A stretch of 64,000 nucleotides of DNA from Hyperoodon ampullatus. Its lineage: Eukaryota > Chordata > Mammalia > Artiodactyla > Ziphiidae. Below, piece after piece: positions 31,550 through 41,839 of the stretch. Where the stretch lies: contig OX457058.1 of NCBI GenBank assembly GCA_949752795.1, positions 159,095,353 through 159,159,352 of the forward strand, read 5' to 3'. A model generated the notes under the pieces. That model had not been told where the DNA came from and did no database searches. It saw only the letters and a program-made list of their open reading frames with translations. A program made the translations under genes and the position numbers. Position 1 is the first letter of the stretch; every line of letters starts with the position of its first letter.

Positions 31550-32325
31550 TTAGGTCATCTCTGAGGTTACTGTGAGAAGCTTTACCAGTTGATTTTGATG
31601 ATTGGCTTAGTGGCACACTCTATTTAGTAACTATATATTCTCACTATATTTGCAGAATGAATATGGATTTCACATTAGAGGTAGGTTGATACTAGATCAA
31701 TATTGGTGTTTTTGTAACATTTGCATTTCTGTGCTGGTATCCTGTAGTGATTTGTGTGGGAGTGGTCCCGGAACAATTGTTTCATTGATGCCTGTTCATT
31801 CTTTCTTGACTGTTTTATTTTCATCTATCCCAAGTGGGTTGGGAGCTTGAGAGAAAAAAAAAAAAAAGTTGGGCAATTGCCCATAACATAAATTCATGTT
31901 AAGAAACACCAATAAACAACTGAATTATTTAGTTACTCCACAGACCCTGATGTTTAATACCTTCTTTAGGGGTATATTTGAGGGTTCCATATTAGCTAGA
32001 CTATTTTCTCAAAGTCATTTTGTGAAAGGCTTTTATTTTATTTTTAAAAATCTATTTCATAAAAGCCCTATTATATTAACATTTCAATAAATGCTAGTGC
32101 AAAAGTGCAGAGTTCCTGTATATCCTGTAACATCTTCACATAGTTCACATTATTCTATGATTTCTTTTGTTCATCACATGAATAGGGTAAAGAAGATGAA
32201 TATAGCTTCCAACTTCACCATTTTCTAATGGAATAATGTGGGCACATTATTTTTACAAGCTTTGTTTCTTTATCTGTAAACAAGGGAATAGTTTTAATAA
32301 GAAGAAAAAAGAACAAAGATCTAAC
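31550..32325. other. No gene or clear repeat recognised
   Basis: An A-rich run (GAGAAAAAAAAAAAAAAG) at about 31850-31867 interrupts otherwise unique-looking DNA. 32090-32165 may be a scrap of old L1. Confidence 0.4.
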
Positions 32326-32329
32326 ACTC

Positions 32330-32475
32330 TGAGAGAATACATGCCCTTGGGCAAGTTATGAACCTTGCTGTGCCGTGGTTTTCTGATATATAAAACATAG
32401 ATGGTTATATCTACTCCATTGTGAGGGCTAAATTAATTGGTATACATAGAACACTTAGAATTATGCCTGGCATGG
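32330..32475 (+). repeat. MIR (plus), left arm of a convergent pair
   Basis: GCCCTTGGGCAAGTTATGAA, CTGTGCCGTGGTTTTCTGAT, CTACTCCATTGTGAGGGCTA and ACACTTAGAATTATGCCTGG follow sense MIR to its 3' part. Confidence 0.8.
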
Positions 32476-32477
32476 AA

Positions 32478-32700
32478 TAAGGTATTTATTATGTGCCAGG
32501 TGTTTCATTCATATTATCTCATCTGTTTATCCCCAAAACACTAAAGGGGTAGGTACTATTTTTGACATCCCATTTTATAGCTGAAGAAACTAAGTCCCAT
32601 GGAGATTGTTACTTGGCCGAGGTTGTACAGACAATAAGTGGTAAAATCATGTTTTCAATCCAGACATTCTGGCTCCATTCCATTATATTGCCTCTCTAAC
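32478..32700 (-). repeat. MIR (minus), right arm of a convergent pair
   Basis: TATTTATTATGTGCCAGGTG, ATATTATCTCATCTGTTTAT, GGGGTAGGTACTATTTTTGA, CATTTTATAGCTGAAGAAAC, ACTTGGCCGAGGTTGTACAG and CATTCTGGCTCCATTCCATT follow the reversed MIR. It abuts the plus-strand MIR tail to tail. Confidence 0.85.
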
Positions 32701-33395
32701 AAGCACCTGACTAACCTGCAAATATTCTAGGAATCATATGAAACAATTGAGGCAAAACCACATGATATACTGTAAACAGATACCTCAATGTTAAGATATT
32801 AAAAATCATATATAAAGCTGAAAATAGGTGTAGTCACGTTATACTTACTACTTACAAATTCCCCAATTCACCTCTTTTAGTGTCCATCCAATGTTTCAAA
32901 AAATTGACTTAGCATAAGCTTTTTCCTTACTTTTGAGTATTTGGCTTCTTTTTATTCTTTATATAATTTTATTCTTCATATAATTCTATGCGAGGGTTCA
33001 GACCTCAGCCAAACAGAATGCTGAATCAGGTAGAATTTTAGCATCAGTAAGGAAATAGTGTGATGGACAGGGAAACTGAGGCAGCTCAGTACTAGGCCAG
33101 GAAGTAGGCAGGTACATGCAGGACAGTTGTGAAGGTGTTCAGGGCTCTTCCCAGACAAAAGGGATGCCACAGAAACAAGAACCCATTCTAGTGCTGGACA
33201 GTTGAGTTTATTAACCTGTCTTGCACATGAATTTGTACTAGGAAAATGCCAAGTTAATATACTCATAAATATTCCAGTGTGTTGAAGGCACCAGTTTTGG
33301 AATTCTTGCTTGTTGAAAGTTTATCACATTTTTGTCTACTTAGGCCATAAAAGCCTGAAAGTAGAAGTGGGGTTATAGTTACTCAGTCTAAGTGT
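32701..33395. other. No gene or repeat recognised
   Basis: Unique-looking DNA. A 96-codon minus-strand ORF (32976-33266) shows no protein-like pattern. Confidence 0.4.
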
Positions 33396-33399
33396 ATTC

Positions 33400-33530
33400 C
33401 CATGTGGAATGCTGGTACTCATAGGACCTACCTTATGGAGTTATTGTGGGGATTGAGTGAATGCAAGCAAAGCAACTTGCACAGTGTCTGATACATAGTC
33501 ATTGCTCAAAAAAGATTAATTATCATCAAC
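33400..33530 (+). repeat. MIR, 3' half
   Basis: CATAGGACCTACCTTATGGA, GTTATTGTGGGGATTGAGTG and CACAGTGTCTGATACATAGT then CATTGCTCAA match the 3' half of MIR. Confidence 0.8.
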
Positions 33531-33534
33531 ATCT

Positions 33535-34125
33535 ATTTCAGTGAGGCTTCAGCTCCCTGAGAAGTCACCCCATTATTTCTGGAAGTCACTAGGGCATATC
33601 ACTTGTGGGATCATAAAGAAGTCTTCTCAGGGATGATGTGATGGTCTTCAGCTTCCTCCTTTTCTGGCTGAGCTTTTAATCCCTGCTGGGTTGTGGGAGA
33701 CCCCTCTCCATCTCAGCTGGTGGTGTCCGGTGCTGGTTTTGAAGCATGCCATGATTCCACGGTAGCTCTGGGAGTCGTCTGCTGTTTTGATGTGACAGCA
33801 CGTCTCTCCCGCAAGGCTGCACTCCATTCTGGAGTCCTAGTGTGCTGGCAGCATGTTGGCTGCCTCATCTTACAGCGTTTTGCAAGTAGATATAGAGCTT
33901 CCGGATTATAGGGCTCACAACTTTCTCTCTTTAAGTTTGGAAGGATCTGTACATGGGGACTGCTCTGTAAGACAAATTCGGGTGAAGGATAACATTCTGT
34001 CCTCGATTTTGCTTCTCAGCTTACCTGCCAGTTTTGTCTTTTCTTAAAATGAATGTTTCCTGGAAAGCCTGTCCATTTCTCCTACAAAAATAAGGACAAC
34101 GGTTGTGCTCCGCCCACACAGCCTC
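33535..34125. other. GC-richer unique block
   Basis: About 590 bp with no recognised repeat and higher GC and CpG than its surroundings (for example TGGTGTCCGGTGC, ACGTCTCTCCCGCAAGG). Plus-strand ORFs of 72 and 64 codons overlap it without domain or splice support. It could be a diverged LTR, a regulatory element or an untranslated exon. Unresolved. Confidence 0.3.
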
Positions 34126-34137
34126 CAGACGTTTCTT
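34126..34137. repeat. Left TSD of SINE 34138-34347
   Basis: CAGACGTTTCTT, repeated at 34348-34359 (12 of 12). Confidence 0.94.
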
Positions 34138-34347
34138 TTTTTTTTTTTTTGGTGGTACGTGGGCCTCTCATTGTTGTGGCCTCTCCCGTTGCGGAGCACA
34201 GACTCCGGACGCGCAGGCCCAGCAGCCATGGCTCACGGGCCCAGCCGCTCCGCGGCATGTGGGATCTTCCCGGACCGGGGCACGAACCCGTGTCCCCTGC
34301 ATCGGCAGGCGGACTCTCAACCACTGCGCCACCAGGGAAGCCCCCTT
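34138..34347 (-). mobile_element. Cetacean CHR-2-type SINE, reverse
   Basis: T15 tract, TACGTGGGCCTCTCATTGTT, TCTCCCGTTGCGGAGCACAG and CGGACCGGGGCACGAACCCG, ending CGCCACCAGGGAAGCCC. The B box reads as GGTTCGTGCCCCGG on the minus strand. Many CpGs are preserved. The several ORFs crossing it are artefacts. Confidence 0.96.
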
Positions 34348-34359
34348 CAGACGTTTCTT
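34348..34359. repeat. Right TSD of SINE 34138-34347
   Basis: Exact copy of 34126-34137. Confidence 0.94.
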
Positions 34360-35634
34360 AATGTCATCAATAAACAATGTTTAGTATCGGACTGAACCAT
34401 ACGTCAGACATACACATGGTATATTTATACTAGCAAATAGAAAAAGAGTACTAAGTTCGCCAGGAAGCATTGTTATTTTATTCCGTTTGAGTGAATATGC
34501 ATAATCACTTGACTCTTTTTCAGTTCTGGTGGATGTTAGCTGCTAGGACTCAGGATGACATTGTTCATCATATTTTTTTTTCAGTAATAATGTTTTGTTG
34601 AAGGTCATTCTTTCTTTAAGTTTACTACTAAGTAACACAATAGTACATTATGCTACTCACTCTCCTCTGAGTCATAGTCGAGCTTCCTATTCTCTTTTCA
34701 GGGTTCAAATAATTGATGACTATTAGTGTTTGTATAGAAAAATTTTAGTAAATTCTTTAGCATCTATTGTTAAAACAGTTTCAACTGATGAGTTTGGAGG
34801 CTCAACATTTGAAGGAGAAAGAGAAGAGACCATTGATGTATCTCATACTTTGCCAAACCTGCTGCAGCAAGAATTAGGTTCAATCTGTAAAGAATTTTGT
34901 TATTTATAAGCCATGCAGAACAAAGAAAACCTGAAAGCACTAAGCCAAAAATAAATCAGCAGGTAATAAGTATTCACTTGTGGCTGACTTTGTACCATTG
35001 TTGTTGATAGCACAACAGCGCTGAGACACTTTCATTCTTGACTGTCTAGTCAGAAAATGACAGCTCTGTTTTCCTGTCCTAACCCTGAGTAACTTCTATC
35101 ATATCAACAGCTTTTGTAATATTAACTTTGATGTCTATGTTTACCTTACATGAATTATAAAAATATAAATAAGTAATGGTAGGACCTTGAATTTTTATAA
35201 CTTTTTGTTCTTTAAAGTGTTTATGCAGCAAGTGATAAGAAGAAATGAGTCTATTTTTAATAATACACAAAAAAGTCAGCCTAATTTGCTTATCAGACTG
35301 TCTTTTAATTAGCATTTCTCTGAGAATAAGCTATATATAAAGCTACTGTTGTTTTTACTTTTTTTCTAGATGAGGTGTGGTTGGAAAACTTTATATATAA
35401 GTCTCTGAAACCCAAGATAGTTGATTTTAGACTCCAAACCTCAAACTTTATATTTCAATAAGCTATGAATCTTCTGTTACAAAGATTTAGTACTATCTCC
35501 CACACCAATAAGACCTGCACAGAGGCATTTTATTATTATTTTTAAAATCAAAATATTCTTTCTAATTCCAAGCCTTTGTTGGCTTAGCTAATTTCTACAT
35601 ACCTTTCCAATTCTTGCTTAGCTAATGCTCCTTA
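34360..35634. other. No gene or repeat recognised
   Basis: AT-rich unique-looking sequence, 1.3 kb. No domain-bearing ORF. Confidence 0.45.
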
Positions 35635-35648
35635 CAGGAGGCCCTTTT
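35635..35648. repeat. Left TSD of SINE 35649-35861
   Basis: CAGGAGGCCCTTTT, repeated exactly at 35862-35875 (14 of 14). Confidence 0.95.
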
Positions 35649-35861
35649 TTTTTTTTTTTTTTTTTTTTTGCGGTACGCGGGCCTCTCACTGTTGTGGCCT
35701 CTCCCGTTGCGGAGCGCAGGCTCCGGATGTGCAGGCTCAGCGGCCATGGCTCACGGGCCCAGCAGCTCCGTGGCATGTGGGATCTTCCCAGGCCGGGGCA
35801 CGAACCCGTGTCCCCTGCATCGGCAGGCGGACTCTCAACCACTGCGCCACCAGGGAAGCCC
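35649..35861 (-). mobile_element. Very young cetacean CHR-2-type SINE, reverse
   Basis: An uninterrupted T run spans 35645-35669 (25 T, the first four shared with the TSD). Then GCGGTACGCGGGCCTCTCAC, TCCCGTTGCGGAGCGCAGGC and GGCACGAACCCGTGTCCCCT, ending GCGCCACCAGGGAAGCCC. The pure tail, perfect TSD and retained CpGs make this the most recent-looking insertion in the window. Confidence 0.97.
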
Positions 35862-35875
35862 CAGGAGGCCCTTTT
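35862..35875. repeat. Right TSD of SINE 35649-35861
   Basis: Exact copy of 35635-35648. Confidence 0.95.
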
Positions 35876-36354
35876 GTACCTTCTAATATATATTATGTAT
35901 ATTAACCTCCTATGTATTCCTCTTACTTCTTACACTTTCCCTTTCCACAACAAAACATATATCAATTGTATATGCAAATTTCAGGTTTACATTTTGTCTC
36001 TAAGATTTCTTCTCATTCCAACTCTCCTGTAGGTAAAAGCTTAAACTTCAGACAAGATAAAAGAGAACAGTGACCTGAAGGCACTGGAGAATGAAAAAAG
36101 CAGTCATATTCTGGTGGGAGAGTTGAAACTTGTAAGAATGGAACAGAGCCAGTTGAGTTTCTTGCCTTTAAAATGGCTTTTATCCTGTGGATAGACCAAT
36201 GTTACTACAGTACAGGGTGGTCAAAACTCAAATAGAAATCTAAAGCCTTTATGGTCTGTAAAATAGAGTATAGATTTGGAGGACACTAACCGTGAAAAAG
36301 AGAGGGGCAACTCCTGGGATAGAGAGAACCAGAGAGAGGGAGCCCCAAATTCTA

Positions 36355-36423
36355 TTGAGTTGGCCAAAAAGTTTGTTCAGGTTTTTCTGTAAGATGTTTT
36401 GGAAAACTTTTCAGCCAACTCAG
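36355..36423. mobile_element. 69-bp mariner MITE (near-perfect hairpin)
   Basis: Left arm TTGAGTTGGCCAAAAAGTT; the reverse complement of the right arm reads CTGAGTTGGCTGAAAAGTT. TA dinucleotides flank both ends (36353-36354, 36424-36425). The short palindromic body resembles mariner-derived MITEs of cetartiodactyls and the related primate MADE1. No coding capacity. Confidence 0.88.
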
Positions 36424-36429
36424 TATTCA

Positions 36430-37385
36430 AAAATAATGAAATACTGTTTGCATCTCTGGCTGGCCTCCTGATCCAGGCAAGGGCAAAGAATTCTCAAATC
36501 TTCACAGCTAATCATAAAGACTGAACTGAAATTGAGCTGCTACTCAAAAGAGAGTTTGCCTACTAGGTGCAACCAAGTTAAATGCATATAAAAACAAAAA
36601 CATTAATACTCTTTTGAGGAGTATGACAGGATCCAGAGTCTCTATGACTCCGTATTTACAATGTTTGGGATACAGTATTGGTATATGGAGAACCAGTCTC
36701 AAAAGAAAAGGAATTCAACTGAGATCAACCATGAGATGATTCAGATGTTGGAATGAGCTAAGGTTTTAAAAAAGCTATTATAATGATACTCAGTGAAGTA
36801 AAAAAAAAAAAAAAAAAAGGCGGATAATACATGGAAACATAGGAAATCTCAGTAGAGAAATAGAAATAAATGGAAATTCTAGAGCTGAAAAAATAACCAA
36901 AATTAAAATTCCCCAGATAGGCTTGTCAGCAAAATAGAAATGAGAGGGAACGTCATCAGTGAATTTAAGGATAACTCAGTAGAAGACTAATCTGAAGACA
37001 GAGAAAATAAAATTGTGGAAAAAAATGAGCAGAGCCTTGGGGACCTGTGGGCAATAACAAAATAACAAAAACAAAAGCATAGCATAATCAAACTGCTGAA
37101 AGCCAAGGATAAAGAGGAAAATTTGAAGCATCTAGAAAATAATGACATTTTACATGAGGGGTATAAGGAAAATGAATCTACGATGAAAAATATCAGAACA
37201 CTGGGGAGAAAGGGACAGGAACTGCCTGGGAATTGACATGAGAAAACTTTTTGGATTGATATTGTGATAGAGATTTGGGTTACGTAGGTGTGTGCTTTTA
37301 TTTTAACAGCAAATATACACCTCAGATTAGTGTATCTCATCTCATTATGTGTATATTTAAATTTTACATTAAAAGAAAAAAAAAC
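36430..37385 (+). mobile_element. Ancient L1/HAL1-type element with internal deletions
   Basis: AATCAAACTGCTGAAAGCCA, AGGATAAAGAGGAAAATTTG and CATTTTACATGAGGGGTATA match the old L1/HAL1 internal segment (AAACTTCTGAAAACCAAAGATAAAGAG... ACATTACATACAGAGG). Then GATATTGTGATAGAGATTTG and GGGTTACGTAGGTGTGTGCT match the L1ME 3' UTR. It ends in an A-rich tail near 37373-37385. An internal A18 run lies near 36801. A 117-codon minus-strand ORF opposite it is an artefact. Confidence 0.72.
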
Positions 37386-37439
37386 TAAACCAAAAATTAC
37401 AGTTTATCCCCACTAGCTTTAAATACTCTGAGGAAAAGA

Positions 37440-37530
37440 GACTCACTTTATTCCCATCACTGTGTCCCTTGTGCTGAATACAATGCATGACATGGGATAC
37501 ATGCTCAGTAAATTTTTGTTGAATTAAATT
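37440..37530 (+). repeat. L2 3' end
   Basis: TTTATTCCCATCACTGTGTC, CATGACATGGGATACATGCT and CAGTAAATTTTTGTTGAATT match the L2 terminus. Confidence 0.7.
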
Positions 37531-37744
37531 TAATTCCATGTATTCCCTTTTCATCTCTGTTGATCTAATGCAGATGAGTAGATCATGATCAAAGTTTTGG
37601 AAGATAAATAGAAAGACAAAATAAAGAATCTATAATCATGAGTGTGATAGGCTAATGAGAATTTAAATATACAGGGGAGGTCATGTAATAACATGTTAGA
37701 GTTTGCATTTTTAAATCTTCCATTGCCCTATATCACTTGCCTAA

Positions 37745-37907
37745 TGTAAGCCAAGAACTCAACATACATGATCTCAAAGAACGTATAGCATATATAATCT
37801 ACAAGAACACTGCAAAGTAAATATCATTATCTCCTTTTTTTCAGTTGATCAAATAGAGACTAAAGAAACATAAAGGACTGGGATTATATGGCTGACAAGT
37901 GAGTAGC
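37745..37907 (-). repeat. MIR, reverse, first piece (split by LTR)
   Basis: AGCCAAGAACTCAACATACA, GCAAAGTAAATATCATTATC, AACATAAAGGACTGGGATTA and GGCTGACAAGTGAGTAGC follow the reversed MIR. The match breaks at 37908 and resumes at 38385 with CACATCCAGATTTGATCCCA. Confidence 0.72.
37903..37907. repeat. Left 5-bp TSD of LTR copy A
   Basis: GTAGC, repeated exactly at 38385-38389. Confidence 0.7.
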
Positions 37908-38384
37908 TGTGTCAATTAGACTAGCAGGAAACAGTTATTTCCTGATGGTTAAATAAAGAGAATTTAATGACAACCTACGTATAGAGGTATGGGTAAAGGG
38001 AATAAAAAGGGGATGATGAGGTACTCAGAGACAAGCAACTTAAGGAAGCCATTACTATCCCTTAGGTCAGGAGGGACCAAGGGAGGATTTTATATTTTTA
38101 GAGCCCAGTGAGAACTGGAAATATAGAGGAGGGAAAACCTGGTGGGAACTGTGGTAGTGGAGTCTTACAGCTACTGCCAGAGCTGTGGGGTGAAAGAAGG
38201 AAAAGATACTCAACCCCATCACTTTCTGCCATCATATCTCCTGCAGGGGCCTTCCATTGGTTGAACCCAACTGGATGCTAACAGTCAAGGTAGCTGCCAG
38301 AGCCAGACTCTCAGGGCGCAGAGTAGGTCAGAGAAGAATGGAGAATAGAATGGGTTAGGGGTAATTGGAAATTAACTAGTACTT
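37908..38384 (-). mobile_element. Ancient about 450-bp solo LTR, copy A, reverse
   Basis: Starts TGTGTCAATTAGACTAGCAG and GAAACAGTT, continues GAATTTAATGACAACC, CCTTAGGTCAGGAGGGACCA, AGAGCCCAGTGAGAACTGGA, CATTGGTTGAACCCAACTGG and CAGGGCGCAGAGTAGGTCAG. A 5-bp TSD (GTAGC) brackets it inside a MIR. A 5-bp duplication and TG start point to an LTR of the ERVL/MaLR class. Four more copies lie at 39914, 40957, 50836 and 59823. The family name is not recalled. Confidence 0.75.
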
Positions 38385-38389
38385 GTAGC
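38385..38389. repeat. Right 5-bp TSD of LTR copy A
   Basis: GTAGC, matching 37903-37907. Confidence 0.7.
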
Positions 38390-38470
38390 CACATCCAGAT
38401 TTGATCCCATGTTTTTGTGTGTCCCAGGCCTATGTTCTTTCTTACACCATGTTGACTGTCATTTTAGACA
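38385..38470 (-). repeat. MIR, reverse, second piece
   Basis: CACATCCAGATTTGATCCCA and GGCCTATGTTCTTTCTTACA complete the reversed MIR begun at 37745. Confidence 0.65.
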
Positions 38471-39035
38471 CAGGAATTTTAGTAGCAACCATGGATTTTA
38501 TTATGGCTAGATACCTGTTGAACTAGGCCCTCTCAGTTTTTCTTCTATCAGTCAAGAAGGTCATCACGTAGTTCCTGAGTTTAGATGTGAATTGGAGAAT
38601 GGGAATGAACTGCCATTTAGTTCTTGGATTATTAGCTCAGACAGCCCACCATCTTTCAAGTTCAACATACAGTTGTCCCCAGGTTAGTAGACTCTTTCAG
38701 GACTTTCACATGAATGAAACTGAGTTACTAATTAAATGCCATAAGGCTAAAGGCTAACTGATGGATGGTTACTCTTTAATGTGACATTTTAGAGCACAGA
38801 AAAGACAGGGATTAAGATAATTGTTCTCCAGCTAGCTAAGTGAAATGCAGCTAAGAAAAAGGACTAGGGTGCAGGGTCTGGCTTCAATTATTTCCAGTCC
38901 AGCAGGTCTTTTAGAAATGTCTTTTAGAACTGCCAGCCCTATCCAATTGTCTTGGCAGCATGAAACACAGACTCCTTCTCATGAAATGTGGCTGAAAATA
39001 CAGATCAAATGAAATATTCTTTTCTAAGTGTTAAT
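38471..39035. other. No feature recognised
   Basis: Unique-looking sequence without ORF or repeat. Confidence 0.4.
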
Positions 39036-39039
39036 TAAA

Positions 39040-39225
39040 CTAGTTAATTAATGTCACTGAGCCTCAGCTTCTTGTATGAAAAAAGGGGATAATAATAGTG
39101 TGTACCTCATATGATGGTTGTGAAATTTAATGAGGTAACAAACACAAAGCACTTATAACAATGCTTGGAAAATAATAAGCATTCAATAAATGTTAGCTAT
39201 CATCATCATTGTTATTATTTTACTT
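39040..39225 (+). repeat. MIR, 3' two thirds
   Basis: ACTGAGCCTCAGCTTCTTGT, AAAAGGGGATAATAATAGTG, TGTACCTCATATGATGGTTG, CACTTATAACAATGCTTGGA and CATTCAATAAATGTTAGCTA follow MIR. Confidence 0.87.
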
Positions 39226-39229
39226 TGTG

Positions 39230-39650
39230 CTGAGCGATGACCTTTGCTCTCTTTTGGTTCCAATTCCCTTTTTAGGTTGTTTCAAGAGCCCTCTGAGATT
39301 TCTCTTCCTATTTTTTTTTCCCCATTTTCTTTAAAATTTCAAGTTTGTTGTCTTGGCAGAGACATTTGCACACTGGTATTTCTAATTTTGGTAACTATAA
39401 CGTGTGCTGAATATGAGTCCCTACATGGCACTGCCGTGGGAAATAAGCCATATATTCACGGTTTCATTCTGGAATGAAACCCTGCAAATAGTAGACTGTG
39501 ACCCATATTTCACTTACATGTGCTTAGTAGAAGCAGGATCAGGGGTTTATATCAAAAGATAATTATTGATCAAAATCTTTAAATTTCTACATTCTCCTCT
39601 TCAAGTTGACCCCTAACCTTTAATTTAAGCTTCTTCTCTGTTCTTTTTAA
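39230..39650. other. No feature recognised
   Basis: Unique-looking. A 77-codon ORF at 39244-39477 has no domain. Confidence 0.4.
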
Positions 39651-39654
39651 TAAG

Positions 39655-39790
39655 AGATTTTGGGTTCAAATTCTGATAATGCCATTTATCAATAAATGAC
39701 CTTAAGGAAATCACATGCCTTTTCCATGTCTCAATTTCCACATCTGTAAAATAAAGATGACTTGGTGCCTTCTCCGTGTGTGTATTTGCT
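39655..39790 (+). repeat. MIR, middle part
   Basis: TTTGGGTTCAAATTCTGATA, AAATGACCTTAAGGAAATCA and ATTTCCACATCTGTAAAATA match MIR from the B box onward. Confidence 0.78.
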
Positions 39791-39913
39791 GGCAGAGTGG
39801 AGTGTCTAAAACATATAATGGGGTCAAGGTAAATCTTGAAACTCTATCTTCTTTGGTCTGGGATGGAATTCGAAAGAGTAATTCCTCTACAGCTTTTCAA
39901 ATACTTTTTCCCA

Positions 39914-40128
39914 GGTGCTTAGATGAAGAGAATTTAATGACAACCCACATATAGAAGTATGGGTAGGGTAAAGGGCATAAAAAAGGGATGATGAGGTATT
40001 TAAAGTCAGCAGCTTAAGGAAGCCGTTATAATCCCTTAGGTCTAGAGGGGCCAAGGGAGGAAATGGCATTTCTAGAGCCCATGAGAACTGGAAATATAGA
40101 GGAGGGGTAGCTTGGTGCGAACTCTGCT
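39914..40128 (-). mobile_element. Ancient LTR family, copy B (partial), reverse
   Basis: GATGAAGAGAATTTAATGAC, AGTATGGGTAGGGTAAAGGG, GGGATGATGAGGTATTTAAA, AATCCCTTAGGTCTAGAGGG and GAGAACTGGAAATATAGAGG match copy A base for base over most of 200 bp, in the same orientation, 2 kb away. It lacks both ends. Confidence 0.8.
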
Positions 40129-40129
40129 A

Positions 40130-40955
40130 AATCTAATGCTTCTTTGACTTATTTGACTGCAAATCTTTTCTGAAAATAATGAATTAAAATATTGCCAAAT
40201 GCTGATGTTCTGCACATAAAGGAGGGGATTGGATTCTGGAGTAGAAGATATCAAATTCCCTCCTCACACTGGAGGTCAATGAGTTAATAATTATTTCATG
40301 GTATGATATATTGGTGTCCCTATTATGCTTTCCTTCTGTACACTTAGGATATGAGTGTTTTAAGCTCTCTTCTCTCTTTTTTCAAGGGAAAGGGAGTAAA
40401 TATGGTTGATTGTATAATTTGTATGGGTCTACAATTTACTAAGCGGAAGTGTTACATATTATAAAGGCATAAGCCCAGGCTTTCTTTGTCCTTGGAATTA
40501 TTTTTGTTCTTTAACTGGTTCCAAAATTTATATTTAGAAGTATAGAGCTTCAGTATAGCCTTTTACCAATAAGCCTTACATTTGGCATACATGCTGGGTT
40601 GATAGCTATAAATAATGTAGCACTTGAATTTTGATTCTGTTATTGTTTATGTGTGTTAGTTGCCCTTCAGAATTGAGCGGGACCAAGGGGAGCATGGTTG
40701 GCAAACAGAGCTTCAAAAATTCTGGGTTTCTGGCCATATTATAAAAACCATGGTCACCCCACCTTCCAAAGGAGAATAGCCATTCCATTGGCTGTTTTCT
40801 AATTGATGAAGCTAAGAAAATCCATTTTGACTTTATAGTTGCTTCATTTGAGCTGGTAGATCCGGAATTTAAATAACTCTACTATAAGAGTAATCTTTTC
40901 ATTGTAGAATTTAATTGTGAAGAGTGAATAATGAGAGGACATTTCCCATGGAGTG
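40130..40955. other. No feature recognised
   Basis: AT-rich unique-looking sequence. Confidence 0.4.
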
Positions 40956-40956
40956 C

Positions 40957-41381
40957 TGTCTTAGGGTCCTGGAAGAAATAGATGGCACACTCAAACTGGA
41001 TAAATGAAGAGGGATTTATAAATAGACTGTTTACAAGGTGTGGGCAGGGAAATGAATAAAAGATGGTAAAGTATCCTAGGACTAGGGTTCATGGTGAGCC
41101 ATTATTACCTTTAGGCCTGAAAAAAAGTGTATTTATCACATTTGAAAAGAGTAGCTGTGGTCAGGGCATCTCAGATCTATGTCCTTTGGGATTCAATCAA
41201 CCCAAGGGAAAATGCAAGCCGGGAGACAAAAAGCTGATCATACTCTCCTCCTGCTTTATAATCCCCTTAAGATGGTTCAACCAAACCAGAAGCCAGAGGT
41301 CAAGGGAGCCTGTTAACTCAATCCACATCCCTTTTAGGGTAGAGAGTACATCTGATGGGGGAATGGAAAATATCTTGCACA
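40957..41381 (-). mobile_element. Ancient LTR family, copy C, reverse
   Basis: Starts TGTCTTAGGGTCCTGGAAGA, ATAGATGGCACACTC and ACTGTTTACAAGGTGTGGGC, later TTCAACCAAACCAGAAGCCA and GAGGTCAAGGGAGCCTGTTA, and ends GGAAAATATCTTGCACA. So it has TG...CA termini. Flanking 5-mers AGTGC and GGTGC match at 4 of 5. A 125-codon ORF across it is chance. Confidence 0.8.
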
Positions 41382-41594
41382 GGTGCCAAGAGGTAAAGTC
41401 ACATTCTTTGATAACTTTCACAAGAAAGGAAAGGTCATAGCTGAATCTATTCAACCCAATTCATCCTAAGCATTAAAACTTTACCTTGGCTTAATTCTCT
41501 TTAGTCATTTTTAAGCTATCATTACTGTTTTCCATTGTGATAGGAAGAACCATCCCTATTTTGAAATGAATATGCTTTTATTTAATTTTATTTT

Positions 41595-41815
41595 ACAAAC
41601 ATGTATAGCAACTACCATGTGTCAGGCACAGTTCTAAATACTTTAAATATGCTAATCCTTTAATTCTCGTATCAGTTTTCCAATTGTTACTATTATTCTC
41701 CTCATTTTGCAAATGAGAAACTGAACATAGGAGGCTAAATAACTTGCCTAGCATCATAAACCTAAGAAGTGGTCAGCATCTGCATTTAGGCAGTCTGATT
41801 CCATGGCCTTACTTA
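41595..41815 (-). repeat. MIR, reverse, near full length
   Basis: CTACCATGTGTCAGGCACAG, CTAATCCTTTAATTCTCGTA, CTCCTCATTTTGCAAATGAG, AACTTGCCTAGCATCATAAA and AGGCAGTCTGATTCCATGGC follow the reversed MIR. Confidence 0.87.
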
Positions 41816-41839
41816 CTTTATTTTATTTTTTTTACCATT

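Noticed and set aside
35625..36032. 135-codon ORF with a poly-Phe start
   Set aside because: Poly-Phe is the SINE T tail, and the rest is reversed SINE sequence.
36987..37340. 117-codon minus-strand ORF rich in Phe, Ser and Leu
   Set aside because: It is the antisense of A-rich old L1/HAL1 sequence; the composition follows from that.
37908..41381. An intact endogenous provirus between the LTR copies
   Set aside because: No gag, pol or env-like reading frames were seen between the copies, and copy A has its own TSD, favouring a solo LTR.
41063..41440. 125-codon plus-strand ORF
   Set aside because: It lies within the ancient LTR copy C and reads against its orientation.
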